A stretch of DNA of 64,000 nucleotides, taken from the NCBI GenBank assembly GCA_964057225.1, contig OZ059899.1:496001-560000 (forward strand), read 5' to 3'. This DNA is from Auanema rhodensis. Taxonomy: Eukaryota > Nematoda > Chromadorea > Rhabditida > Rhabditidae. The translations under genes were made by a program, and so were the position numbers. The notes beneath the pieces were generated by a model, which worked only from the letters and a program-made list of their open reading frames with translations, had not been told where the DNA came from and made no database searches. This document shows positions 1 to 11,600 of the stretch, one piece after another; positions within the stretch are counted from its first letter, which is position 1; each line of letters begins with the position of its first letter.

Positions 1-52
1 AGACTAATATGGACATGGGGAATCTAATTTTGAAAACCGCATCTCTTTATCT

Positions 53-124
53 TTCACGTGAAGCGAGTTACATACCAAGAGCACATCACGTGTACATTTA
101 ATTAGCATAAATTGAAGTTCACGT
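53..124. promoter_or_regulatory. Three phased ACGT cores (candidate binding sites)
   Basis: Each full monomer has a perfect 10-bp palindrome TTCACGTGAA (53-62), a second CACGTG (87-92) and a CACGTA (120-125). The centres of the ACGT cores lie at 57.5, 89.5 and 122.5, so they are 32 and 33 bp apart. That is close to three helical turns and would put them on the same DNA face. CACGTG is the canonical E-box/G-box bound by bHLH proteins in animals and fungi and by bHLH or bZIP proteins in plants. With about 355 monomers, the window holds roughly 700 CACGTG sites. The conservation and spacing are visible; binding is inference. Confidence 0.45.
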
Positions 125-136
125 AAATTTCAAAGT

Positions 137-149
137 CATGGTTACCATG
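137..149. other. 13-bp palindrome CATGGTTACCATG
   Basis: Perfect inverted repeat with 6-bp arms around a single T, present in almost every monomer. A few copies carry an arm mutation: TTACTATG near 29081, 33424 and 34304, and TTACCAAG near 28381 and 32724. It may be a dimer-binding site or may have no role. Only the symmetry is visible. Confidence 0.6.
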
Positions 150-162
150 CACCAATATCAAT

Positions 163-176
163 AAAAATTTGTTTTT
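163..176. other. A/T-tract region, possible intrinsic bend
   Basis: AAAAATTT at monomer positions 163-170 is followed by TTTTT at 172-176. Closely spaced A-tracts repeated every 176 bp are typical of satellites with intrinsic curvature. Curvature was not computed. The T5 run here, and the T5 on the opposite strand, could also act as RNA polymerase III stop signals if anything were transcribed. Confidence 0.4.
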
Positions 177-268
177 AGACTAATATGGACATGGGGAATC
201 TAATTCTGAAAACCGCATCTCTTTATCTTTCACGTGAAGCGAGTTACATACCAAGTGCACATCACGTG

Positions 269-471
269 AACCTTATAACCTGTGATTCGAACTTATAACC
301 TGTGATTCGAACTATAACCTGTGATTCGAACCTATAACCTGTGATTCGAACGTATAACCTGTGATTCGAACGTATAACCTGTGATTCGAACTTATAACCT
401 GTGATTCGAACTTATAACCTGTGATTCGAACTTATAACCTGTGATTCGAACAATGAACCCGTTCAAACGTG
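269..471 (+). repeat. Nested 20-bp minisatellite insert, copy 1
   Basis: The insert follows monomer position 92 and lengthens that monomer to 379 bp. It holds nine units of TTATAACCTGTGATTCGAAC type at 273-451. The third unit is 19 bp and the others are 20 bp. A unique tail at 452-466 follows, then ACGTG (467-471), which repeats the ACGTG just before the insert (264-268). On the minus strand each unit reads GTTCGAATC, matching the minimal RNA polymerase III B-box pattern GWTCRANNC. The host monomer also carries CTGAAAACC. The flanking 5-bp repeat looks like a target-site duplication but could be microhomology. Confidence 0.9.
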
Positions 472-651
472 TACATTTAATTAGCATAAATTAAAGTTCA
501 CGTAAATTTCAAAGTCATGGTTACCATGCACCAATATCAATAAAAATTTGTTTTTAGACTAATATGGACATGGGGAATCTAATTTTGAAAACCGCATCTC
601 TTCATCTTTCACGTGAAGCGAGTTACATACCAAGTGCACATCACGTGTACA

Positions 652-671
652 TTTAATTAGCATAAATTAAA
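652..671. other. AT-rich dyad within the monomer
   Basis: Monomer positions 97-116 form an inverted repeat with 7-bp arms TTTAATT and AATTAAA around a 6-bp centre AGCATA. It is perfect in the majority type (A at 114), shown here in the monomer starting at 556, and has one arm mismatch in the G114 type. It could extrude as a small hairpin or bind a dimer. No function can be assigned. Confidence 0.5.
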
Positions 672-1435
672 GTTCACGTAAATTTCAAAGTCATGGTTAC
701 CATGCACCAATATCAATAAAAATTTGTTTTTAGACTAATATGGACATGGGGAATCTAATTTTGGAAACCGCATCTCTTTATCTTTCACGTGAAGCGAGTT
801 ACATACCAAGAGCACATCACGTGTACATTTAATTAGCATAAATTGAAGTTCACGTAAATTTCAAAGTCATGGTTACCATGAACCAATATCAATAAAAATA
901 TGTTTTTAGACTAATATGGACATGGGGAATCTAATTTTGAAAACCGCATCTCTTTATCTTTCACGTGAAGCGAGTTACATACCAAGGGCACATCACGTGT
1001 ACATTTAATTAGCATAAATTAAAGTTCACGTAAATTTCAAAGTCATGGTTACCATGCACCAATATCAATAAAAATTTGTTTTTAGACTAATATGGACATG
1101 GGGAATCTAATTTTGAAAACCGCATCTCTTTATCTTTCACGTGAAGCGAGTTACATACCAAGTGCACATCACGTGTACATTTAATTAGCATAAATTAAAG
1201 TTCACGTAAATTTCAAAGTCATGGTTACCATGAACCAATATCAATAAAAATTTGTTTTTAGACTAATATGGACATGGGGAATCTAATTTTGAAAACCGCA
1301 TCTCTTTATCGTTCACGTGAAGCGAGTTACATACCAAGTGCACATCACGTGTACATTTAATTAGCATAAATTAAAGTTCACGTAAATTTCAAAGTCATGG
1401 TTACCATGCACCAATATCAATAAAAATTTGTTTTT

Positions 1436-2694
1436 AGACTAATATGGACATGGGGAATCTAATTTTGAAAACCGCATCTCTTTATCTTTCACGTGAAGCG
1501 AGTTACATACCAAGAGCACATCACGTGTACATTTAATTAGCATAAATTGAAGTTCACGTAAATTTCAAAGTCATGGTTACCATGCACCAATATCAATAAA
1601 AATTTGTTTTTAGACTAATATGGACATGGGGAATCTAATTCTGAAAACCGCATCTCTTTATCTTTCACGTGAAGCGAGTTACATACCAAGTGCACATCAC
1701 GTGAACCTTATAACCTGTGATTCGAACTTATAACCTGTGATTCGAACTATAACCTGTGATTCGAACCTATAACCTGTGATTCGAACGTATAACCTGTGAT
1801 TCGAACGTATAACCTGTGATTCGAACTTATAACCTGTGATTCGAACTTATAACCTGTGATTCGAACTTATAACCTGTGATTCGAACAATGAACCCGTTCA
1901 AACGTGTACATTTAATTAGCATAAATTAAAGTTCACGTAAATTTCAAAGTCATGGTTACCATGCACCAATATCAATAAAAATTTGTTTTTAGACTAATAT
2001 GGACATGGGGAATCTAATTTTGAAAACCGCATCTCTTCATCTTTCACGTGAAGCGAGTTACATACCAAGTGCACATCACGTGTACATTTAATTAGCATAA
2101 ATTAAAGTTCACGTAAATTTCAAAGTCATGGTTACCATGCACCAATATCAATAAAAATTTGTTTTTAGACTAATATGGACATGGGGAATCTAATTTTGGA
2201 AACCGCATCTCTTTATCTTTCACGTGAAGCGAGTTACATACCAAGGGCACATCACGTGTACATTTAATTAGCATAAATTAAAGTTCACGTAAATTTCAAA
2301 GTCATGGTTACCATGCACCAATATCAATAAAAATTTGTTTTTAGACTAATATGGACATGGGGAATCTAATTTTGAAAACCGCATCTCTTTATCTTTCACG
2401 TGAAGCGAGTTACATACCAAGTGCACATCACGTGTACATTTAATTGGCATAAATTAAAGTTCACGTAAATTTCAAAGTCATGGTTACCATGAACCAATAT
2501 CAATAAAAATTTGTTTTTAGACTAATATGGACATGGGGAATCTAATTTTGAAAACCGCATCTCTTTATCGTTCACGTGAAGCGAGTTACATACCAAGTGC
2601 ACATCACGTGTACATTTAATTAGCATAAATTAAAGTTCACGTAAATTTCAAAGTCATGGTTACCATGCACCAATATCAATAAAAATTTGTTTTT
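1436..2694 (+). repeat. Shortened HOR: six monomers with insert
   Basis: Second version of the first HOR, one monomer shorter (379 + 5 x 176 = 1259 bp). The monomer at 2167 joins the GGAAACC start of type 4 to the AGGGCAC end of type 5. That is the product expected if one monomer was lost by unequal exchange inside a monomer. The order is otherwise 1, 2 (insert), 3, 4/5, 6, 7. Confidence 0.8.
1704..1906 (+). repeat. Nested minisatellite insert, copy 2
   Basis: A 203-bp insert at the same monomer position, with the same nine-unit order, the same 19-bp third unit and the same tail as copy 1. Copy 1 to copy 2 is 1435 bp, one 7-monomer HOR. Identity of structure shows it spread with the HOR and did not insert independently. 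Confidence 0.92.
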
Positions 2695-4018
2695 AGACTA
2701 ATATGGACATGGGGAATCTAATTTTGGAAACCGCATCTCTTTATCTTTCACGTGAAGCGAGTTACATACCAAGAGCACATCACGTGTACATTTAATTAGC
2801 ATAAATTGAAGTTCACGTAAATTTCAAAGTCATGGTTACCATGAACCAATATCAATAAAAATATGTTTTTAGACTAATATGGACATGGGGAATCTAATTT
2901 TGAAAACCGCATCTCTTTATCTTTCACGTGAAGCGAGTTACATACCAAGTGCACATCACGTGTACATTTAATTAGCATAAATTAAAGTTCACGTAAATTT
3001 CAAAGTCATGGTTACCATGCACCAATATCAATAAAAATTTGTTTTTAGACTAATATGGACATGGGGAATCTAATTTTGAAAACCGCATCTCTTCATCTTT
3101 CACGTGAAGCGAGTTACATACCAAGTGCACATCACGTGTACATTTAATTAGCATAAATTAAAGTTCACGTAAATTTCAAAGTCATGGTTACCATGCACCA
3201 ATATCAATAAAAATTTGTTTTTAGACTAATATGGACATGGGGAATCTAATTTTGGAAACCGCATCTCTTTATCTTTCACGTGAAGCGAGTTACATACCAA
3301 GAGCACATCACGTGTACATTTAATTAGCATAAATTGAAGTTCACGTAAATTTCAAAGTCATGGTTACCATGAACCAATATCAATAAAAATATGTTTTTAG
3401 ACTAATATGGACATGGGGAATCTAATTTTGAAAACCGCATCTCTTTATCTTTCACGTGAAGCGAGTTACATACCAAGGGCACATCACGTGTACATTTAAT
3501 TAGCATAAATTAAAGTTCACGTAAATTTCAAAGTCATGGTTACCATGAACCAATATCAATAAAAATTTGTTTTTAGACTAATATGGACATGGGGAATCTA
3601 ATTTTGAAAACCGCATCTCTTTATCGTTCACGTGAAGCGAGTTACATACCAAGTGCACATCACGTGTACATTTAATTAGCATAAATTAAAGTTCACGTAA
3701 ATTTCAAAGTCATGGTTACCATGCACCAATATCAATAAAAATTTGTTTTTAGACTAATATGGACATGGGGAATCTAATTTTGAAAACCGCATCTCTTTAT
3801 CTTTCACGTGAAGCGAGTTACATACCAAGAGCACATCACGTGTACATTTAATTAGCATAAATTGAAGTTCACGTAAATTTCAAAGTCATGGTTACCATGC
3901 ACCAATATCAATAAAAATTTGTTTTTAGACTAATATGGACATGGGGAATCTAATTCTGAAAACCGCATCTCTTTATCTTTCACGTGAAGCGAGTTACATA
4001 CCAAGTGCACATCACGTG

Positions 4019-4221
4019 AACCTTATAACCTGTGATTCGAACTTATAACCTGTGATTCGAACTATAACCTGTGATTCGAACCTATAACCTGTGATTCGAA
4101 CGTATAACCTGTGATTCGAACGTATAACCTGTGATTCGAACTTATAACCTGTGATTCGAACTTATAACCTGTGATTCGAACTTATAACCTGTGATTCGAA
4201 CAATGAACCCGTTCAAACGTG
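4019..4221 (+). repeat. Nested minisatellite insert, copy 3
   Basis: Same 203-bp structure. It lies 2315 bp after copy 2, which equals 379 + 11 x 176. The host monomer has the CTGAAAACC variant shared with copies 1 and 2 but not with copies 4 and 5. The tail reads AATGAACCC as in copies 1 and 2. Confidence 0.92.
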
Positions 4222-4657
4222 TACATTTAATTAGCATAAATTAAAGTTCACGTAAATTTCAAAGTCATGGTTACCATGCACCAATATCAATAAAAATTTG
4301 TTTTTAGACTAATATGGACATGGGGAATCTAATTTTGAAAACCGCATCTCTTCATCTTTCACGTGAAGCGAGTTACATACCAAGTGCACATCACGTGTAC
4401 ATTTAATTAGCATAAATTAAAGTTCACGTAAATTTCAAAGTCATGGTTACCATGAACCAATATCAATAAAAATATGTTTTTAGACTAATATGGACATGGG
4501 GAATCTAATTTTGAAAACCGCATCTCTTTATCTTTCACGTGAAGCGAGTTACATACCAAGTGCACATCACGTGTACATTTAATTAGCATAAATTAAAGTT
4601 CACGTAAATTTCAAAGTCATGGTTACCATGCACCAATATCAATAAAAATTTGTTTTT

Positions 4658-7649
4658 AGACTAATATGGACATGGGGAATCTAATTTTGAAAACCGCATC
4701 TCTTCATCTTTCACGTGAAGCGAGTTACATACCAAGTGCACATCACGTGTACATTTAATTAGCATAAATTAAAGTTCACGTAAATTTCAAAGTCATGGTT
4801 ACCATGCACCAATATCAATAAAAATTTGTTTTTAGACTAATATGGACATGGGGAATCTAATTTTGGAAACCGCATCTCTTTATCTTTCACGTGAAGCGAG
4901 TTACATACCAAGAGCACATCACGTGTACATTTAATTAGCATAAATTGAAGTTCACGTAAATTTCAAAGTCATGGTTACCATGAACCAATATCAATAAAAA
5001 TATGTTTTTAGACTAATATGGACATGGGGAATCTAATTTTGAAAACCGCATCTCTTTATCTTTCACGTGAAGCGAGTTACATACCAAGGGCACATCACGT
5101 GTACATTTAATTAGCATAAATTAAAGTTCACGTAAATTTCAAAGTCATGGTTACCATGCACCAATATCAATAAAAATTTGTTTTTAGACTAATATGGACA
5201 TGGGGAATCTAATTTTGAAAACCGCATCTCTTTATCTTTCACGTGAAGCGAGTTACATACCAAGTGCACATCACGTGTACATTTAATTAGCATAAATTAA
5301 AGTTCACGTAAATTTCAAAGTCATGGTTACCATGAACCAATATCAATAAAAATTTGTTTTTAGACTAATATGGACATGGGGAATCTAATTTTGAAAACCG
5401 CATCTCTTTATCGTTCACGTGAAGCGAGTTACATACCAAGTGCACATCACGTGTACATTTAATTAGCATAAATTAAAGTTCACGTAAATTTCAAAGTCAT
5501 GGTTACCATGCACCAATATCAATAAAAATTTGTTTTTAGACTAATATGGACATGGGGAATCTAATTTTGAAAACCGCATCTCTTCATCTTTCACGTGAAG
5601 CGAGTTACATACCAAGTGCACATCACGTGTACATTTAATTAGCATAAATTAAAGTTCACGTAAATTTCAAAGTCATGGTTACCATGCACCAATATCAATA
5701 AAAATTTGTTTTTAGACTAATATGGACATGGGGAATCTAATTTTGGAAACCGCATCTCTTTATCTTTCACGTGAAGCGAGTTACATACCAAGAGCACATC
5801 ACGTGTACATTTAATTAGCATAAATTGAAGTTCACGTAAATTTCAAAGTCATGGTTACCATGAACCAATATCAATAAAAATATGTTTTTAGACTAATATG
5901 GACATGGGGAATCTAATTTTGAAAACCGCATCTCTTTATCTTTCACGTGAAGCGAGTTACATACCAAGTGCACATCACGTGTACATTTAATTAGCATAAA
6001 TTAAAGTTCACGTAAATTTCAAAGTCATGGTTACCATGCACCAATATCAATAAAAATTTGTTTTTAGACTAATATGGACATGGGGAATCTAATTTTGAAA
6101 ACCGCATCTCTTCATCTTTCACGTGAAGCGAGTTACATACCAAGTGCACATCACGTGTACATTTAATTAGCATAAATTAAAGTTCACGTAAATTTCAAAG
6201 TCATGGTTACCATGCACCAATATCAATAAAAATTTGTTTTTAGACTAATATGGACATGGGGAATCTAATTTTGGAAACCGCATCTCTTTATCTTTCACGT
6301 GAAGCGAGTTACATACCAAGAGCACATCACGTGTACATTTAATTAGCATAAATTGAAGTTCACGTAAATTTCAAAGTCATGGTTACCATGAACCAATATC
6401 AATAAAAATATGTTTTTAGACTAATATGGACATGGGGAATCTAATTTTGAAAACCGCATCTCTTTATCTTTCACGTGAAGCGAGTTACATACCAAGGGCA
6501 CATCACGTGTACATTTAATTAGCATAAATTAAAGTTCACGTAAATTTCAAAGTCATGGTTACCATGCACCAATATCAATAAAAATTTGTTTTTAGACTAA
6601 TATGGACATGGGGAATCTAATTTTGAAAACCGCATCTCTTTATCTTTCACGTGAAGCGAGTTACATACCAAGTGCACATCACGTGTACATTTAATTAGCA
6701 TAAATTAAAGTTCACGTAAATTTCAAAGTCATGGTTACCATGAACCAATATCAATAAAAATTTGTTTTTAGACTAATATGGACATGGGGAATCTAATTTT
6801 GAAAACCGCATCTCTTTATCGTTCACGTGAAGCGAGTTACATACCAAGTGCACATCACGTGTACATTTAATTAGCATAAATTAAAGTTCACGTAAATTTC
6901 AAAGTCATGGTTACCATGCACCAATATCAATAAAAATTTGTTTTTAGACTAATATGGACATGGGGAATCTAATTTTGAAAACCGCATCTCTTCATCTTTC
7001 ACGTGAAGCGAGTTACATACCAAGTGCACATCACGTGTACATTTAATTAGCATAAATTAAAGTTCACGTAAATTTCAAAGTCATGGTTACCATGCACCAA
7101 TATCAATAAAAATTTGTTTTTAGACTAATATGGACATGGGGAATCTAATTTTGGAAACCGCATCTCTTTATCTTTCACGTGAAGCGAGTTACATACCAAG
7201 AGCACATCACGTGTACATTTAATTAGCATAAATTGAAGTTCACGTAAATTTCAAAGTCATGGTTACCATGAACCAATATCAATAAAAATATGTTTTTAGA
7301 CTAATATGGACATGGGGAATCTAATTTTGAAAACCGCATCTCTTTATCTTTCACGTGAAGCGAGTTACATACCAAGGGCACATCACGTGTACATTTAATT
7401 AGCATAAATTAAAGTTCACGTAAATTTCAAAGTCATGGTTACCATGCACCAATATCAATAAAAATTTGTTTTTAGACTAATATGGACATGGGGAATCTAA
7501 TTTTGAAAACCGCATCTCTTTATCTTTCACGTGAAGCGAGTTACATACCAAGTGCACATCACGTGTACATTTAATTAGCATAAATTAAAGTTCACGTAAA
7601 TTTCAAAGTCATGGTTACCATGAACCAATATCAATAAAAATTTGTTTTG
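4658..7649 (+). repeat. Five-monomer HOR derivatives (880 bp)
   Basis: The order TTCATC, GGAAACC/AGAGCAC, AGGGCAC, GAACC and ATCGTTC types (types 3-7 of the first HOR) runs at 4658-5537 and again at 6066-6945. Partial runs lie between and after them (5538-6065, 6946-7649). These lack the insert and type 1, so they look like amplification of the insert-free part of the parent HOR. The last monomer of this run has a TTTTGAGACT change at about 7646-7655. Confidence 0.75.
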
Positions 7650-8445
7650 AGACTAATATGGACATGGGGAATCTAATTTTGAAAACCGCATCTCTTTATC
7701 GTTCACGTGAAGCGAGTTACATACCAAGAGCACATCACGTGTACATTTAATTAGCATAAATTGAAGTTCACGTAAATTTCAAAGTCATGGTTACCATGAA
7801 CCAATATCAATAAAAATATGTTTTTAGACTAATATGGACATGGGGAATCTAATTTTGAAAACCGCATCTCTTTATCTTTCACGTGAAGCGAGTTACATAC
7901 CAAGTGCACATCACGTGTACATTTAATTAGCATAAATTAAAGTTCACGTAAATTTCAAAGTCATGGTTACCATGCACCAATATCAATAAAAATTTGTTTT
8001 TAGACTAATATGGACATGGGGAATCTAATTTTGAAAACCGCATCTCTTTATCTTTCACGTGAAGCGAGTTACATACCAAGTGCACATCACGTGTACATTT
8101 AATTAGCATAAATTGAAGTTCACGTAAATTTCAAAGTCATGGTTACCATGAACCAATATCAATAAAAATTTGTTTTTAGACTAATATGGACATGGGGAAT
8201 CTAATTTTGAAAACCGCATCTCTTTATCTTTCACGTGAAGCGAGTTACATACCAAGTACACATCACGTGTACATTTAATTAGCATAAATTAAAGTTCACG
8301 TAAATTTCAAAATCATGGTTACCATGCACCAATATCAATAAAAATTTGTTTTTAGACTAATATGGACATGGGGAATCTAATTTTGAAAACCGCATCTCTT
8401 TATCTTTCACGTGAAGCGAGTTACATACCAAGTGCACATCACGTG

Positions 8446-8648
8446 AACCTTATAACCTGTGATTCGAACTTATAACCTGTGATTCGAACTATAACCTGTG
8501 ATTTGAACCTATAACCTGTGATTCGAACGTATAACCTGTGATTCGAACGTATAACCTGTGATTCGAACTTATAACCTGTGATTCGAACTTATAACCTGTG
8601 ATTCGAACTTATAACCTGTGATTCGAACAATAAACCCGTTCAAACGTG
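8446..8648 (+). repeat. Nested minisatellite insert, copy 4
   Basis: A 203-bp insert with nine units at the usual site. It differs from copies 1-3 by GATTTGAAC in the third unit, which destroys the TTCGAA there, and by AATAAACCC instead of AATGAACCC in the tail. The AATAAACCC tail is shared with copy 5 and with all three inverted copies. This groups copy 4 with the right half of the window. Confidence 0.92.
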
Positions 8649-11600
8649 TACATTTAATTAGCATAAATTAAAGTTCACGTAAATTTCAAAGTCATGGTTA
8701 CCATGCACCAATATCAATAAAAATTTGTTTTTAGACTAATATGGACATGGGGAATCTAATTTTGAAAACCGCATCTCTTCATCTTTCACGTGAAGCGAGT
8801 TACATACCAAGTGCACATCACGTGTACATTTAATTAGCATAAATTAAAGTTCACGTAAATTTCAAAGTCATGGTTACCATGCACCAATATCAATAAAAAT
8901 TTGTTTTTAGACTAATATGGACATAGGGAATCTAATTTTGAAAACCGCATCTCTTCATCTTTCACGTGAAGCGAGTTACATACCAAGTGCACATCACGTG
9001 TACATTTAATTAGCATAAATTAAAGTTCACGTAAATTCCAAAGTCATGGTTACCATGCACCAATATCAATAAAAATTTGTTTTTAGACTAATATGGACAT
9101 GGGGAATCTAATTTTGAAAACCGCATCTCTTCATCTTTCACGTAAAGCGAGTTACATACCAAGTGCACATCACGTGTACATTTAATTAGCATAAATTAAA
9201 GTTCACGTAAATTTCAAAGTCATGGTTACCATGCACCAATATCAATAAAAATTTGTTTTTAGACTAATATGGACATGGGGAATCTAATTTTGGAAACCGC
9301 ATCTCTTTATCTTTCACGTGAAGCGAGTTACATACCAAGAGCACATCACGTGTACATTTAATTAGCATAAATTAAAGTTCACGTAAATTTCAAAGTCATG
9401 GTTACCATGCACCAATATCAATAAAAATTTGTTTTTAGACTAATATGGACATGGGGAATCTAATTTTGGAAACCGCATCTCTTTATCTTTCACGTGAAGC
9501 GAGTTACATACCAAGTGCACATCACGTGTACATTTAATTAGCATAAATTAAAGTTCACGTAAATTTCAAAGTCATGGTTACCATGCACCAATATCAATAA
9601 AAATTTGTTTTTAGACTAATATGGACATGGGGAATCTAATTTTGAAAACCGCATCTCTTTATCTTTCACGTGAAGCGAGTTACATACCAAGTGCACATCA
9701 CGTGTACATTTAATTAGCATAAATTAAAGTTCACGTAAATTTCAAAGTCATGGTTACCATGCAGCAATATCAATAAAAATTTGTTTTTAGACTAATATGG
9801 ACATGGGGAATCTAATTTTGAAAACCGCATCTCTTTATCTTTCACGTGAAGCGAGTTACATACCAAGTGCACATCACGTGTACATTTAATTAGCATAAAT
9901 TAAAGTTCACGTAAATTTCAAAGTCATGGTTACCATGCACCAGTATCAATAAAAATTTGTTTTTAGACTAATATGGACATGGGGAATCTAATTTTGAAAA
10001 CCGCATCTCTTTATCTTTCACGTGAAGCGAGTTACATACCAAGTGCACATCACGTGTACATTTAATTAGCATAAATTAAAGTTCACGTAAATTTCAAAGT
10101 CATGGTTACCATGCACCAGTATCAATAAAAATTTGTTTTTAGACTAATATGGACATGGGGAATCTAATTTTGAAAACCGCATCTCTTTATCTTTCACGTG
10201 AAGCGAGTTACATACCAAGTGCACATCACGTGTACATTTAATTAGCATAAATTAAAGTTCACGTAAATTTCAAAGTCATGGTTACCATGAACCAATATCA
10301 ATAAAAATTTGTTTTTAGACTAATATGGACATGGGGAATCTAATTTTGAGAACCGCATCTCTTTATCTTTCACGTGAAGCGAGTTACATACCAAGTGCAC
10401 ATCACGTGTACATTTAATTAGCATAAATTAAAGTTCACGTAAATTTCAAAGTCATGGTTACCATGCACCAATATCAATAAAAATTTGTTTTTAGACTAAT
10501 ATGGACATGGGGAATCTAATTTTGAAAACCGCATCTCTTTATCATTCACGTGAAGCGAGTAACATACCAAGTGCACATCACGTGTACATTTAATTAGCAT
10601 AAATTAAAGTTCACGTAAATTTCAAAGTCATGGTTACCATGCACCAATATCAATGAAAATTTGTTTTTAGACTAATATGGACATGGGGAATCTAATTTTG
10701 AAAACCGCATCTCTTTATCTTTCACGTGAAGCGAGTTACATACCAAGTGCACATCACGTGTACATTTAATTAGCATAAATTAAAGTTCACGTAAATTTCA
10801 AAGTCATGGTTACCATGCACCAATATCAATAAAAATTTGTTTTTAGACTAATATGGACATGGGGAATCTAATTTTGAAAACCGCATCTCTTCATCTTTCA
10901 CGTGAAGCGAGTTACATACCAAGTGCACATCACGTGTACATTTAATTAGCATAAATTAAAGTTCACGTAAATTTCAAAGTCATGGTTACCATGCACCAAT
11001 ATCAATGAAAATTTGTTTTTAGAATAATATGGACATGGGGAATCTAATTTTGAAAACCGCATCTCTTTATCTTTCACGTGAAGCGAGTTACATACCAAGT
11101 GCACATCACGTGTACATTTAATTAGCATAAATTAAAGTTCACGTAAATTTCAAAGTCATGGTTACCATGAACCAATATCAATAAAAATTTGTTTTTAGAC
11201 TGATATGGACATGGGGAATCTAATTTTGAAAACCGCATCTCTTTATCTTTCACGTGAAGCGAGTTACATACCAAGTGCACATCACGTGTACATTTAATTA
11301 GCATAAATTAAAGTTCACGTAAATTTCAAAGTCATGGTTACCATGCACCAATATCAATAAAAATTTGTTCTGAGACTAATATGGACATGGGGAATCTAAT
11401 TTTGAAAACCGCATCTCTTTATCTTTCACGTGAAGCGAGTTACATACCAAGTGCACATCACGTGTACATTTAATTAGCATAAATTAAAGTTCACGTAAAT
11501 TTCAAAGTCATGGTTACCATGAAGCAATATCAATAAAAATTTGTTTTTAGACTAATATGGACATGGGTAATCTAATTTTGAAAACCGCATCTCTTTATCT

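Larger units (their letters stand above)
1..176 (+). repeat. Reference satellite monomer (phase used here)
   Basis: This is the first complete monomer and defines the numbering used in the other entries. It contains TTCACGTGAA at 53-62, CACGTG at 87-92, an AT-rich dyad at 97-116, CACGTA at 120-125, CATGGTTACCATG at 137-149 and A/T tracts at 163-176. This copy is a minority variant, with A at position 80 and G at 114. Most copies have T at 80 and A at 114. Position 150 alternates between C and A throughout the window. The phase is arbitrary, since the biological start of a satellite unit cannot be read from the sequence. Confidence 0.9.
1..1435 (+). repeat. Higher-order repeat: seven monomers including one insert
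   Basis: Seven distinguishable monomers form a 1435-bp unit (379 + 6 x 176). Monomer 1 has AGAGCAC and GAAG. Monomer 2 has CTGAAAACC and the 203-bp insert. Monomer 3 has TTCATC. Monomer 4 has GGAAACC, AGAGCAC and AATATG. Monomer 5 has AGGGCAC. Monomer 6 ends GAACC. Monomer 7 has ATCGTTC. The next unit begins at 1436 with the same monomer 1 and insert-bearing monomer 2. This is the clearest complete HOR in the first 8 kb and the likely parent of the shuffled blocks that follow. Confidence 0.85.

Noticed and set aside
273-451. CRISPR-like array (regular short repeats)
   Set aside because: The 19-20 bp units abut directly with no unique spacers, and the same block recurs at eight places. It is a minisatellite.
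273-451. tRNA gene or tRNA-derived SINE
   Set aside because: Only the T-loop-like GTTCGAATC is present. There is no matching T-stem, acceptor stem, anticodon arm or A box, so only a B-box resemblance is claimed.
273-451. Telomeric repeat
   Set aside because: The unit contains TAACCT, but in a 20-bp context (TTATAACCTGTGATTCGAAC) that matches no telomere repeat I know. It is internal to the satellite.
269-471. Complete transposable element
   Set aside because: There is no coding capacity and no convincing terminal inverted repeats. Only a 5-bp flanking repeat supports insertion, so it is annotated as a nested repeat.
10946-11304. Two open reading frames of 60 codons on the minus strand
   Set aside because: They are satellite monomers read through a mutated stop codon. 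The products are near-identical, the 176-bp period is not a multiple of three, and there is no codon bias, domain or upstream signal. Not called as genes.
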